64,000 nucleotides of DNA. Source: DASZHJ01 sp035604335. Its GTDB lineage: Bacteria > Pseudomonadota > Alphaproteobacteria > ATCC43930 > CGMCC-115725. The stretch covers positions 1 through 64,000 of the forward strand of contig DATNIT010000313.1 of the NCBI GenBank assembly GCA_035604335.1. The letters are read 5' to 3'. Made by a program: the position numbers and the translations under genes. Within the stretch, counting starts at the first letter, position 1; each line of letters opens with the position of its first letter. A model generated the notes under the pieces. It was not told where the DNA came from. It made no database searches and worked only from the letters and a program-made list of their open reading frames with translations. Positions 1-8,952 of this stretch are shown here, piece after piece.

Positions 1-369
1 CGAGTGGGACTGGCCGATAAGATGGACAGCCTGCCGATCGAGCTCTCCGGCGGCCAGCAGCAGCGTGTGGGAATTGCGCGCGCAGTGGCGATGAACCCCA
101 AGGTGCTGCTGCTGGACGAGATCACCTCGGCACTCGATCCCGAACTGGTGGGTGAAGTGCTGACGGTGGTGCAAGAGCTTGCGAATGATGGGATGACGAT
201 GATCCTGGTCACCCATGAGATGTCGTTTGCGCGCGACGTTTCTTCACGAGTGGTCTTCATGGATGCCGGACGCGTCGTCGTCGAGGGCCCGCCCACCGAG
301 GTGTTCGCGGCGCAGACGCACGAGCGGCTGCGGAACTTCTTGGCGAGGATCGAGTTTAAGCGGTCCTAA
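1..369 (+). CDS. Polar amino-acid ABC transporter ATPase, C-terminal part
   Basis: This is the last 122 codons of an importer ATPase; the Walker A half lies outside the window. The ABC signature LSGGQQQRVGIARA is at about residues 15-28 of the visible part, followed by Walker B (VLLLDEITSALD, with Ile where Pro is usual) and the H-loop histidine in LVTHEMSFA. The ending, with VFMDAGRVVVEG and a short tail, is typical of the GlnQ/HisP group that energises polar amino-acid uptake at the inner membrane. The substrate cannot be told, because the permease and binding-protein genes are not visible; they would lie to the left. The family call is secure and the substrate is inference. Confidence 0.9.
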   Translation, partial: RVGLADKMDSLPIELSGGQQQRVGIARAVAMNPKVLLLDEITSALDPELVGEVLTVVQELANDGMTMILVTHEMSFARDVSSRVVFMDAGRVVVEGPPTEVFAAQTHERLRNFLARIEFKRS

Positions 370-441
370 GGAGCCTACCGCTCGAGCGCGATCGGGCGGT
401 GCATCGCGCAGACGGCGCGGCCGGTTCAGGTCAGGCTTGGA

Positions 442-1185
442 TCAGACAGACCCAGGGGCGGTCGGCGTGCGCTCGCGCTTTCGCGCGTACATCGCCTGAT
501 CCGCGGCCTCGAGAGCGTCGCCGGCATTGTCGTTGCCGGCGAAACAGTGAACGCCAAAGGCGATCTCGAGAGGCAAGTTGCGTCCCTGCCACGACAGCGG
601 GCGCAGCCGCACGGCTTCCGCCAGCTGAGCCGCCTTGGCCTCCGCGAGCGGACGGTCGGCTTGCACCAAGAGCACGCCGAACTCGTCGCCGCCCAGGCGC
701 GCTACTACGTCGGTGTTGCGGACCTGCTCCACGAGAGTGCGGGCGACCTGCAAGAGCGCAGCGTCGCCAGCGGCGTGGCCGTAGGAATCATTGACGACCT
801 TCAGGTGATTGACGTCGACGTAGACGATGCTGGCGGGCGTGCCGTAACGTTGGCCGAAGCCGATCATGCGGGTGACCTCGCGCAGGAACGCGCGTCGGTT
901 GGCGATCGGGATCAGCGGATCCTCGTCGGCAAGCCGCTCGAGGAAATCGATGCGCCCGCGGGCATCGGTCAAATCGCGCCGCAGCTGATCGATCTCGGCC
1001 AGCAGCGCCATCATTGCCTGACGCACCCTGGGCGTGAGCTCCGCCTCGGGCACGCCGGAAAGATGGACCGGATCGAGAGGCCTCGCCGTGCCGCCGCCGT
1101 CAGCAGTCGCCGTCGCCAGGGCGGACGACTCCGTCCGGCGAAGGGTAGAAATACGGGAGGACGGCTTGCTTTCGCGGATTTCCAT
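442..1185 (-). CDS. Diguanylate cyclase (GGDEF domain)
   Basis: A 247-residue protein with a variable N-terminal 50 residues, a short helical stretch (about 55-85) and a GGDEF domain (about 90-240). The active-site GGDEF is at residues 165-169. An intact inhibitory I-site, RNTD, is at 156-159, five residues upstream, the spacing needed for product inhibition by c-di-GMP. The metal-binding Asp in YVDVNHLK and the NDSYGHAAGD motif are also present, so it should make c-di-GMP from two GTP. I see no membrane segment or sensory domain, so it is probably cytoplasmic. It is divergent from purE, and nothing nearby identifies its input. Confidence 0.9.
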   Translation of the reverse strand: MEIRESKPSSRISTLRRTESSALATATADGGGTARPLDPVHLSGVPEAELTPRVRQAMMALLAEIDQLRRDLTDARGRIDFLERLADEDPLIPIANRRAFLREVTRMIGFGQRYGTPASIVYVDVNHLKVVNDSYGHAAGDAALLQVARTLVEQVRNTDVVARLGGDEFGVLLVQADRPLAEAKAAQLAEAVRLRPLSWQGRNLPLEIAFGVHCFAGNDNAGDALEAADQAMYARKRERTPTAPGSV

Positions 1186-1355
1186 GTGCGGGAAGTACTG
1201 CCGTGACGAAGGGCGCCACCCCCGGCGCCACTACGAAGGAAACACCGATTTGCCTTAACAAGTGGCTAAGAAATGGGTCAGGGCTTGCTTGCCCTCGCGA
1301 GCGGCATCCACAATAATGTGCTGTTTCCCCAAGGCTGCACCGAGGCTTAACGCGC

Positions 1356-1861
1356 ATGGCGGGAGAACGGCCGACGGTCGGCATCATCATGGGAAGCCAA
1401 TCCGATTGGGATACCCTCCGACACGCTGCCGCGACCTTGGAGCGGCTGCAAATCCCCCATGAAACCCGCATCGTCTCGGCACACCGGACGCCGGAGCGGC
1501 TCTATGCCTATGCGCGGGAGGCGCGCGGGCGGGGACTCAAGGTGATCATCGCGGGGGCCGGCGGCGCCGCCCACCTGCCGGGCATGGCAGCGTCGATGAC
1601 GCCACTCCCGGTGCTGGGCGTGCCGATCGAGACCCAGACCCTAAAGGGCATGGATAGTTTGCTCTCCATCGTCCAGATGCCCGGCGGCGTTCCCGTGGGC
1701 ACGCTCGCGATCGGCAAGCCCGGCGCCATCAACTCGGCGCTCCTCGCCGCCGCGATCCTCGCCAACAGCGACTCCAAAGTGGCGGCGGCGCTCGATCGGT
1801 ACAGAGCCGAGCAGACGGCAGCCGTCGCGGAGCGGCCGAGCGACGCGGCAGCGCCCAAGGG

Positions 1862-1865
<4 letters not shown>
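1356..1865 (+). CDS. purE: N5-carboxyaminoimidazole ribonucleotide mutase
   Basis: A 169-residue class I PurE, which moves the carboxylate of N5-CAIR to C4 to give CAIR in purine synthesis. Key motifs are GSQSDWD (residues 13-19), SAHRTPER with the catalytic His43 (41-48), and the glycine-rich AGAGGAAHLPG loop (66-76). Length and motifs fit the bacterial mutase used together with PurK. The ATG at 1356 comes directly before the conserved MAGERPTVGIIMGS start. The stop overlaps the purK start by four bases (ATGA), so the two are translationally coupled. No purine riboswitch is evident in the upstream gap. Confidence 0.97.
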
Positions 1866-2929
<1,064 letters not shown>

Positions 2930-2938
2930 GATCGGAGG

Positions 2939-3547
2939 CTACTTCACCAGGCCTTCCGCCTTGAGCGCAGCCTGCACCGCGGGTCTCTGCGCGATCCGGT
3001 CACAGTAAGATTTGAGCACTGGCCATTTTGCGAGGTCGATGCCGACGTATTGGGGCCAGCCCAGGACAGTGTAGAGATATCCGTCGACAACGCTAAAGCC
3101 GTCGCCGAACGCGAAGGGCTTGCCCTCGAGCCGCTTGGTGAGGAAATCGAACTTGGGGGCGATACCTTCCCTCAATATCTCTTTCCAGGGATCGGTGAGC
3201 TTCGGGTTGAACAAGGCGCCGATGCCCTTGTGGAGCTCGGTCGCGACGTAGTTGAGCCACTCCTGGGCTTGGTAGCGGGCGAAGCTGCCGGCGGGCGGCA
3301 GCAGCTTTGCCTCCGGCTTCTTGTCGGCGATGTACTGCACGATCACGGCGGCCTCGGTCAGGGTCTGACTGTCATCGAGCTGCAGCACGGGCACGTAGCC
3401 CTTGGGATTAATCTTCAGGAAGTCGGCGCCCGATTTGGTCTTCTTCGTCTTGGGATCCATCTCTTCGAGCTCGAAGGAGAGACCGCTCTCGCGGAGCGCG
3501 ATGTGCGGAGAGAGCGAGCAAGCGCCGGGGAAATAGTAGAGCTTCAT
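2939..3547 (-). CDS. Beta-class glutathione S-transferase
   Basis: A 202-residue cytosolic GST. The thioredoxin-fold domain (about 1-80) starts MKLYYFPGACSLSPHIA and carries Cys10, the catalytic or mixed-disulphide residue of bacterial beta-class enzymes. The cis-proline GYVPVL and the glutathione gamma-glutamyl contact TEAAVI follow, and the helical C-terminal domain (about 90-200) is complete. The family conjugates or reduces electrophiles with glutathione. The gene is divergent from an HxlR-family regulator with a near-ideal operator between them, so it is probably that regulator's target, induced by electrophiles or oxidants. The target assignment is inference. Confidence 0.93.
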   Translation of the reverse strand: MKLYYFPGACSLSPHIALRESGLSFELEEMDPKTKKTKSGADFLKINPKGYVPVLQLDDSQTLTEAAVIVQYIADKKPEAKLLPPAGSFARYQAQEWLNYVATELHKGIGALFNPKLTDPWKEILREGIAPKFDFLTKRLEGKPFAFGDGFSVVDGYLYTVLGWPQYVGIDLAKWPVLKSYCDRIAQRPAVQAALKAEGLVK

Positions 3548-3633
3548 CTTGGGCTCCTGGTTAGAGAAAATAGGGATCGCGAGGAATGGCCGCTCGGGCG
3601 TTCCGGAGGAATCCGCTCGGCCGCTCTTGTCGC

Positions 3634-3664
3634 TTCCGAAAGTATAGCTACATGTGTTTCGGAA
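3634..3664. promoter_or_regulatory. Candidate HxlR operator (inverted repeat)
   Basis: A perfect 8-bp inverted repeat, TTCCGAAA at 3634-3641 and TTTCGGAA at 3657-3664, is separated by 15 bp. It lies between the divergent GST and HxlR genes, 87 bp from the GST start and 77 bp from the HxlR start. HxlR-type winged-helix dimers bind such dyads in divergent promoter regions. Occupancy would affect both promoters, giving autoregulation plus control of the GST. The binding assignment is inferred from position and symmetry. Confidence 0.55.
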
Positions 3665-3675
3665 TTATGGCAAGT

Positions 3676-3699
3676 GCGCCCGCTTTCCTTCGCGGGCGC
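3676..3699. repeat. GC hairpin in the leader of the HxlR gene
   Basis: GCGCCCGC at 3676-3683 and GCGGGCGC at 3692-3699 form a perfect 8-bp stem with an 8-base loop, 41 bp upstream of the HxlR start. There is no downstream T-tract, so a classical terminator is unlikely. It may be an mRNA leader stem-loop or a second protein-binding dyad. Confidence 0.35.
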
Positions 3700-3740
3700 G
3701 ACCAACCATACTCTGGTCCGTGAGATAGATCGGACTCGCC

Positions 3741-4136
3741 GTGAAGCAACGCTACTGTGCCGAGCTCTGCCCTCTCTTCCAGGCCGCGATGGACGTCCTC
3801 GCCCGGCCCTGGAACGGCCTCGTCATGGCCTTGCTCGAGGAATCCGGTCCGCTCCGCTTCAGCGAGCTGCGGGAGCGGCTCGACGCCATGGGCGACCGCA
3901 TGCTCTCGGCCCGCCTCAAGGAGCTGGAGGCCCGCGGCCTGGTCGAGCGCACGGTGGCGCCCGGCCCGCCGGTCAAGGTCACCTATGCCCTCTCCGGGCT
4001 CGGCCTCGGCTTCGGCGACGTCCACCGAGCGCTCGGCCGCTGGGGCGAGCGTCTCGTCGCTGGGGAGCGGGCGAGACCTCGTGCCCGGAGCACCCGAAAG
4101 CCACACTCGAGTCCACGGCCAAGCGCGGCGCGCTGA
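3741..4136 (+). CDS. HxlR-family transcriptional regulator
   Basis: A 131-residue winged-helix regulator. The N-terminal cysteines in YCAELCPL (Cys6 and Cys10) and the helix-turn-helix (about 25-65, with GPLRFSELRERL and MLSARLKELEARGLVERT) are typical of HxlR/DUF24 proteins, whose N-terminal cysteine often senses electrophiles. The last 25 residues form an Arg/Ser/Pro-rich tail beyond the usual fold. It is divergent from the GST gene and flanked by the inverted repeat at 3634-3664, so it probably represses the GST and itself. The regulator family is clear and the inducer is unknown. Confidence 0.88.
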   Translation: MKQRYCAELCPLFQAAMDVLARPWNGLVMALLEESGPLRFSELRERLDAMGDRMLSARLKELEARGLVERTVAPGPPVKVTYALSGLGLGFGDVHRALGRWGERLVAGERARPRARSTRKPHSSPRPSAAR

Positions 4137-4143
4137 CCCGCCG

Positions 4144-5487
4144 TCATTCCCGCGGCACCGCGTCGAACGCGATCGAGATCCGGCGCTGGCTCGCCTCGAA
4201 GGGAATGGTGCGGTGGTAGAAATAGGAGGGGAATAGGATCATCAGCCCCTCCTCCGGCCTGATCGGCATGGAATCCGTCGCGGCCGTGAGCGGGAACTGA
4301 TCGGGCGGCGGGCCCAGTTCGAAGAAGCCTGCCCGGCCTTGCTCCGGTGCGCCCACGAGCGCGGGCAATTGCGGGTAGTAGACGCCGCTCAAATAGCCGT
4401 CGAGATGGATATGCGGCGTGAGGTTGCCCTGGAAATGCAGGACCGCGGCCCAGGACGCGAACTCCCAGCGCTTCGGCGGACGAGCCAGGAACGGATGCGC
4501 CGCATTCGGCGGGATCGCGGCGATGTAGTCAGAGACGGCCTGCCGCACGATCGCTTCAAAGGCCGCGACCGGGCCCTCGCTCGGCCCGAAGAACGTCTTG
4601 GTGATGGCGAGCGCGGGGTGATGGTAGTGCGGATCCGCCTCCTCCGGAACGTGCAGGGTCGGATGCGCCAGGGTAAACTCCACCAGCGCCTGATTGAACT
4701 CCCGGAGACTGCCGTAGCCCGCGGGCGGCTCGATCTTGAGCCGCCGCACCAGATCGAAATCGAGGAGATAAGCCGCGGCATCGCGCTCGCCCGCCTCGTA
4801 GAGCGCCAATGTCTTGATCGAGAGCGCCTCGATGTTACCCGGCGCCAACTCGAGCCAGCGATCGCAGGCCTCGACCGCCGCGCGCGACTCGCCCGCGGTC
4901 AACAGGGCATTAGCGAGGTTGCTGTGCGCGAGCAGCCAGGTCGGCCGCCGCGCGATCACCGCGCGATAGGCGTCGATCGCCGGACCCCGCTCGCCCGCGC
5001 GCTCAAGCGCGATCCCAAGATTGCGCTGCACCTCCGGCGAGTCCGGCGCCAGGCGGAGCACGCGGCGATAGGCCTCCGCGGCTTCCTTGTTGCGGCCGAG
5101 CGCGTGCAAGGCGTTGCCGAGATTGTTGTGCGCGGCCACCAGATCTGGCCTGAGCTCGGCCGCGCGGCCGTACGCCTCGGCCGCCGCCTCGTTGCGGCCG
5201 AGCTTCATCAGCGCGTTGCCGAGATTGTAGTGCGCCTCGACGAAGTCGGGCCGGCGCCGCACCGCACGGCCATAAAGCTCAGCCGCCTCCGCCGCGTCAC
5301 CCATCTCCAGCGCGATCATGCCGGCGAAACTCAGGACGTCCGGACGATCGGGCAGCTGCTTCAAGATCTGACGGCAGAATTGCAGGGCATCCGGGAGTCG
5401 GCCCGCCCGATAGGCCGCGAGCGCCTGCTGCTGCAGGTACGGCAACCCACCTGCGCCGGGATCGGCCCGTCCCGAGGGCGGCGGCAT
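4144..5487 (-). CDS. TPR-repeat protein with C-terminal 2OG-Fe(II) oxygenase domain
   Basis: Start chosen at the ATG at 5487, 17 bp after the COQ9 stop, giving 447 residues. About residues 15-240 are six or seven tetratricopeptide repeats (for example VEAHYNLGNALMKLGR and VAAHNNLGNALHALGR). The C-terminal ~200 residues look like the putative 2OG-Fe(II) oxygenase family PF13759. They carry a HIHLDGYLSGVYY stretch supplying a metal His and Asp, a distal His in FPSYFYHRTIPF, and an RRISIAFD ending with the 2-oxoglutarate-binding Arg. It probably hydroxylates or senses a protein partner held by the TPRs. The domain identities are fairly secure; the substrate is unknown. Confidence 0.82.
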   Translation of the reverse strand: MPPPSGRADPGAGGLPYLQQQALAAYRAGRLPDALQFCRQILKQLPDRPDVLSFAGMIALEMGDAAEAAELYGRAVRRRPDFVEAHYNLGNALMKLGRNEAAAEAYGRAAELRPDLVAAHNNLGNALHALGRNKEAAEAYRRVLRLAPDSPEVQRNLGIALERAGERGPAIDAYRAVIARRPTWLLAHSNLANALLTAGESRAAVEACDRWLELAPGNIEALSIKTLALYEAGERDAAAYLLDFDLVRRLKIEPPAGYGSLREFNQALVEFTLAHPTLHVPEEADPHYHHPALAITKTFFGPSEGPVAAFEAIVRQAVSDYIAAIPPNAAHPFLARPPKRWEFASWAAVLHFQGNLTPHIHLDGYLSGVYYPQLPALVGAPEQGRAGFFELGPPPDQFPLTAATDSMPIRPEEGLMILFPSYFYHRTIPFEASQRRISIAFDAVPRE

Positions 5488-5504
5488 CGCCAACGATGTC
5501 CGCG

Positions 5505-6140
5505 TCAGCGCCGCCGCGCCAGGCGGACCAGCAGGAAGGGGTTGGGAAGCCGGGACGCCCAGGCTCGCATGCGTTCCGTCGCTTTCGGGATCGCCATGAT
5601 GTCGCCGAGCCGCCGATCCAGGAAAGCGAGCGTGTCGGCGCTCTCGGGCGAGCGGTCGTCGAGCCAATAGAGCGTCGTGGCGCCATAGACGCCGGCGAGC
5701 AGGGCGCGTTTGGTATAGAAATTGAAATCTGTCGCGGTGTCGCCGGCGGCGTACCAGATGGCATCGACGGCGTCGTAGAGGAGCCGCGCGCCGAGCGCCA
5801 GGTTCTGCGGCGCGCTCAGCAGCGCCAGCGCGCGGCGCACCGCCTCTCGATGCGGCGCCAGCACGCCGAGGCGGGTCTGCACGCCCGTGGCGATGCGCTC
5901 GCGCACTTTGAGCGCGCTGAGGTCGCGCGCCTCGAGCGCTCTCATGGTCTCGCGATCGGCCCAATGGCTGAACCAGGCGACGAGGTCGCGGATGCCGCCG
6001 GGACAGAGGCTGCGCAGCTCCGCTCTTTCCAGACCCACGCGCTCCGCGGCGCGGGTGAGCACTGCGTCGGACCAGCCGTCGAACGGCACGTCCGGCAAGA
6101 TCGCCGCGAGGAGCGCGTCCTTGGCTTGCCCTGAGTCCAT
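5505..6140 (-). CDS. COQ9-family ubiquinone biosynthesis protein
   Basis: A 211-residue COQ9 homologue. It has a TetR-like helical N-terminus without DNA-binding character. The C-terminal lipid-binding helices are recognised by YDAVDAIWYAAGDTATDFNFYTKR and LAGVYGATTLYWL, close to the family consensus. In eukaryotes COQ9 presents lipid intermediates to the hydroxylase COQ7, and the alphaproteobacterial homologues are thought to act similarly in ubiquinone synthesis at the membrane. It lies between deformylase (3 bp downstream of its stop) and the TPR/oxygenase gene, all on the minus strand, consistent with one operon. COQ9 near rpsU is, to my knowledge, a common arrangement in this class. Confidence 0.92.
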   Translation of the reverse strand: MDSGQAKDALLAAILPDVPFDGWSDAVLTRAAERVGLERAELRSLCPGGIRDLVAWFSHWADRETMRALEARDLSALKVRERIATGVQTRLGVLAPHREAVRRALALLSAPQNLALGARLLYDAVDAIWYAAGDTATDFNFYTKRALLAGVYGATTLYWLDDRSPESADTLAFLDRRLGDIMAIPKATERMRAWASRLPNPFLLVRLARRR

Positions 6141-6143
6141 GCC

Positions 6144-6704
6144 TTACTCCGCCGCTTGCGCGACCGCCGCCGCGAGATCGATGGGAAAGCGCTGCCACTC
6201 CTCGACGAAAGCGAGCAACCGGTGGTCGGTCATGCGCTGAGGATAGAGAATGCCATCGAGGTGATCGCATTCGTGCTGCATCACGCGGGCGTGGAAGCCC
6301 TCGACCTCGCGGTCGATGACGCCGCCCTCGGGGGTGAGGCCGCGATAGCGGATGCGCGAGAAGCGCGGCACCGCGCCGCGCAGGCCCGGCACCGAGAGAC
6401 AGCCTTCCCAGCCGATCTCGCGATCCGCGCCCAAAGGCTCGATGATGGGATTGACGATCGCGAGCAATTCGCTGGGCGTGTCGAGCGACCGGCCCGTGAC
6501 GCGGTCCGCCGGTACCCGGAAGATGACGACGCGCTCGGAGACATGCACCTGTGGCGCCGCGAGCCCGGCGCCGCCGATGTCCTCGAGGGTCTCGATCATA
6601 TCGGCAACCAGCGCCTTGATCCGGGGCGCCGTGGGGTCGGTGACCCCTGCCGCGACCTGGCGCAGCACCGGGTGGCCCATGCGGGCGATCTTCAGAATGG
6701 CCAT
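6144..6704 (-). CDS. def: Peptide deformylase
   Basis: A 186-residue metallohydrolase that removes the formyl group from nascent N-terminal methionine. Start chosen at the ATG at 6704 (MAILKIARMGHPVLRQ), matching the family start; an upstream extension is possible but unconserved. All three motifs are present: GAGLAAPQ (45-52), EGCLS (100-104, metal ligand Cys102) and HECDH (144-148, ligands His144 and His148 with catalytic Glu145). It is first in a minus-strand run with COQ9 and the TPR/oxygenase gene. Some alphaproteobacteria have several deformylases, so it may not be the essential copy. Confidence 0.95.
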   Translation of the reverse strand: MAILKIARMGHPVLRQVAAGVTDPTAPRIKALVADMIETLEDIGGAGLAAPQVHVSERVVIFRVPADRVTGRSLDTPSELLAIVNPIIEPLGADREIGWEGCLSVPGLRGAVPRFSRIRYRGLTPEGGVIDREVEGFHARVMQHECDHLDGILYPQRMTDHRLLAFVEEWQRFPIDLAAAVAQAAE

Positions 6705-6922
6705 GGCGCCTACTATGTCCGCCCAGGCGGGCCGGGTAAAGCGGCTGTGGCCCAAGCGCAGCCCAGGCCGCGGCCCCCGCCTCGGCACCCTTGGCCCCCG
6801 GCTTCTCTTTCCCTGGCGGCTATGCTATAGAGGCGCCCGATTTCGGTGGGCCGCAATGCTTTGTGCGGCCCGTTTTGCGTTACAACCGGCGGCGCCGGCA
6901 GACCATAAGGAGAGTGCGGCTC

Positions 6923-7126
6923 GTGCAAGTCCTCGTGCGTGACAACAACGTCGACCAGGCGCTGCGGGCGCTCAAGAAGAAGCTGCAGCGGGAAGGCGTC
7001 TTTCGCGAGATGAAGATTCGCCGAAATTACGAGAAACCCTCCGAGCGGCGCGCCCGCGAGAAGGCAGAGGCCGTCCGGCGCCACCGCAAGCTCCTGCGCA
7101 AGCGGCTCGAGCGCGAGGGCTACTAG
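6923..7126 (+). CDS. rpsU: 30S ribosomal protein bS21
   Basis: A 67-residue basic protein of the small subunit, important for initiation on natural mRNAs. It starts at a GTG (6923) behind a strong ribosome site, AAGGAGAG at 6907-6914, eight bases away. The sequence VQVLVRDNNVDQALRALKK followed by REMKIRRNYEKPSERRAREK and a basic helical tail is unmistakable. Longer in-frame extension upstream is unconserved. It is divergent from def. Confidence 0.97.
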   Translation: MQVLVRDNNVDQALRALKKKLQREGVFREMKIRRNYEKPSERRAREKAEAVRRHRKLLRKRLEREGY

Positions 7127-7152
7127 CCGGCCCGACCCAACCTCGGCCTTGC

Positions 7153-7539
7153 TCAATCGGGGCCAAGGGTGCGGTTGAAGATGTCCACGATCTCGGCGTT
7201 GATCTTGCGGTGAACTTCGGCGCGGTCGACGCCGGGTGCGTCGACGCACAGGCTCGGTAGAGCCGCCGCTTGCGCGGGCGAGCAAGGCGCCAGGAATACA
7301 TAATGACCGCCCGGAACCGTCGCAGGCTCCGGCGGCCGAGGCAGCAGGCTCCGCACCCGCTCGGCGTTCCACCGGTTGACCAGCACGTGGTCGTCGGCGG
7401 CTTGATAGAGGCGGATCGGAACACCGATTCCCGCAAGCCCTTCCGCGTCGAACACCACCCCGATCGGCGCCATCACGACCGCGGCCTTGATGCGGGTCTC
7501 CTTCGGGACATCTCCGGTATTAGGTAGCAACCGCCACAA
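7153..7539 (-). pseudogene. C-terminal fragment of a disrupted alpha/beta hydrolase
   Basis: About 128 codons matching the end of a dienelactone-hydrolase-like exported alpha/beta hydrolase. RIKAAVVMAPIGVVFD leads to YQAADDHVL, which carries the acid Asp of the triad, and PGGHYVF carries the catalytic His. The N-terminal part of the same kind of protein lies on the same strand at 8512-8944. The middle, including the GxSxG nucleophile elbow, is missing and about 1 kb of lower-GC DNA sits between. The fragment has only a TTG as an apparent start and cannot make an active enzyme. I treat both pieces as one broken gene. Confidence 0.7.
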
Positions 7540-7577
7540 ATAGCGGTTTGCCTCCGAAATACCGGGGATCGGAGATG
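7509..7577. repeat. Long imperfect nested hairpin at the edge of the inserted segment
   Basis: The outer arms CATCT-CCGGTATT (7509-7521, unbroken on this strand) pair with AATACCGG (7558-7565) and AGATG (7572-7576), leaving a bulge on one side. An inner stem pairs GCAACCGC (7527-7534) with GCGGTTTGC (7543-7551). The structure covers the end of the hydrolase fragment and the border of the low-GC segment. It could be a folded recombination or insertion end, or a terminator for the inserted gene on the minus strand. I cannot distinguish these by eye. Confidence 0.4.
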
Positions 7578-7611
7578 AATGACCCAGTGGAGATTGGCTA
7601 TAGGGTTCGCT

Positions 7612-8492
7612 TTAATTGGCATCGTTCCCTATTGGGGCAGTGTGGTAGGCGATCTCAAAAATATTGGTGCTATTCGAGGAAAGAGCGATGAGGTCTGCGT
7701 CGCGGTTGACATGAATTCGCGAGCAGAACTTGAGCCAGCGGCGTTTACGGAATGCGTCTCGGTATTTGACCTCGCCGAATATATAGATATCCATGCTGCG
7801 GTCTCTGATTCCAGCAAGCTCGGTTGCCGAAAAATTGGTTTGTCTTTCGTGGGCCCCCATCATCGGAACGTCCGGGAAAAGGACTACAGGCGGGCTCCAT
7901 TCACTGGTAACGGGCGGCAACGCGAATCGTTTTGTCAATTGTTTCGGGAAAACACCGATCATTGCCCGATGAGTCAGACGGTAAGCCGGTGTGTCGCCCA
8001 AATTACGAAGTTCATATCTCGCAGTCGGCCAGTGCGTCTCATCGAAGCTGGTTATGAAATTCGGTTGGGCGGAGATGTAGGCACGGGTCTGTTGGTGAGC
8101 GGAACGCCTCATAACTCTAACGGTGAGGTACAAGGCTGCGAATTGCAGAAAGCCGACCAGAGCCGTAATGGCTGCAATCTTATCCCCGGTAGACAGGCTC
8201 TCGACCCACGGTGCAAGGCCGCCACCCCCCTGGCCCGGCGCTTCATCTTTTCTTGTGGGTTTGCCTTGATCGGGCTGCTGCTCGCCATTTGGGGTGGGGA
8301 CTATCTTGACGAAAAACGGCGACTGCTCGGTGCCGCGTTGGTCGGGAGCGGATTGCTGCTGGGGGGTGCGGGTTTTTGCTGCTGTGGGCGACCCTTGCCT
8401 TGCCCCAAACTTGGGGCTGGTTGCTGTAGTTGTGCTGCTGTCGGGAAACTAAAAAGAATCGCGAACAGCAATACGAAAACAAGACGCCTCAT
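7612..8492 (-). pseudogene. Exported, membrane-anchored hypothetical protein with a frameshift
   Basis: One coding unit appears in two frames. From the ATG at 8492 there is a signal peptide (MRRLVFVLLFAILFSF ending PTAAQ) and a Gln/Pro-rich stretch. The reading then has to shift near 8361-8377, where G6 and T5 homopolymers occur, to continue as DQRGTEQSPFFVKI. That is followed by a charged linker, a membrane helix (IAAITALVGFLQFAALYL) and a conserved-looking tail to 7612. Corrected length is about 293 residues. The layout resembles a family of small Rhizobiales membrane proteins of unknown function. Base composition is clearly less GC-rich than the flanks, suggesting acquisition. The shift may be a true mutation or a homopolymer sequencing error. 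Confidence 0.55.
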
Positions 8493-8511
8493 ACCAGCCC
8501 CGCACACTGGT

Positions 8512-8944
8512 TTATGGCAATCTTACAGGTCTTCTAGTCTCACGCCATCCCGCTTGCTTGCCGCCGGAGACCCTGGGCTGATCGAAGCTGTCGCCGAGAT
8601 GACGAGGTGCCGCCACGACCATGCCGTTGCGCGCAAGGGACTCGGCGAGGTCATGGTGCCCGAGGTCGCCCCCGCCGCTGCCGTGAGAGATCACGATCAG
8701 TCGATGCCGGCCGGGTACCGGCGGCGCATTGGGTGCGGCGGCGATCGTATAGCGGCCGGCCTCGAAGCTGGCCGCCGGGGCTTCGGTCGGGTACCACACC
8801 GATACCGGGATCGGCGGATCGCCGGGCGCGGTCAGGCTCATGTAGCCCGCGCGATAGGGATCGTCGGCCAAAGACCGTCACGGGTGAGGCGAACGCCATC
8901 AAGACGCCGAGACAGACCGCGAGCGCGCGCCAAGGCGCGAGCAA
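8512..8944 (-). pseudogene. N-terminal fragment of a disrupted alpha/beta hydrolase
   Basis: A TTG at 8944, nine bases downstream of the pntB stop, opens a signal-peptide sequence (LAPWRALAVCLGVLMAFASP). Near 8865-8871 the frame must change to continue as ADDPYRAGYMSLTAPG and then HRLIVISHGSGGGDLGHHDLAESLARNG, the oxyanion-hole region of a dienelactone-type hydrolase. Similarity ends near GDSFDQPRVSG, and the frame stops at 8512. The C-terminal piece is at 7153-7539. So this gene carries at least one frameshift plus loss of its core, and was probably the last gene of the pnt transcript. Confidence 0.65.
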
Positions 8945-8952
8945 GGGTTACC

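Noticed and set aside
1186..1355. Possible purine riboswitch before purE.
   Set aside because: No conserved three-way junction or loop motifs seen; only short GC hairpins.
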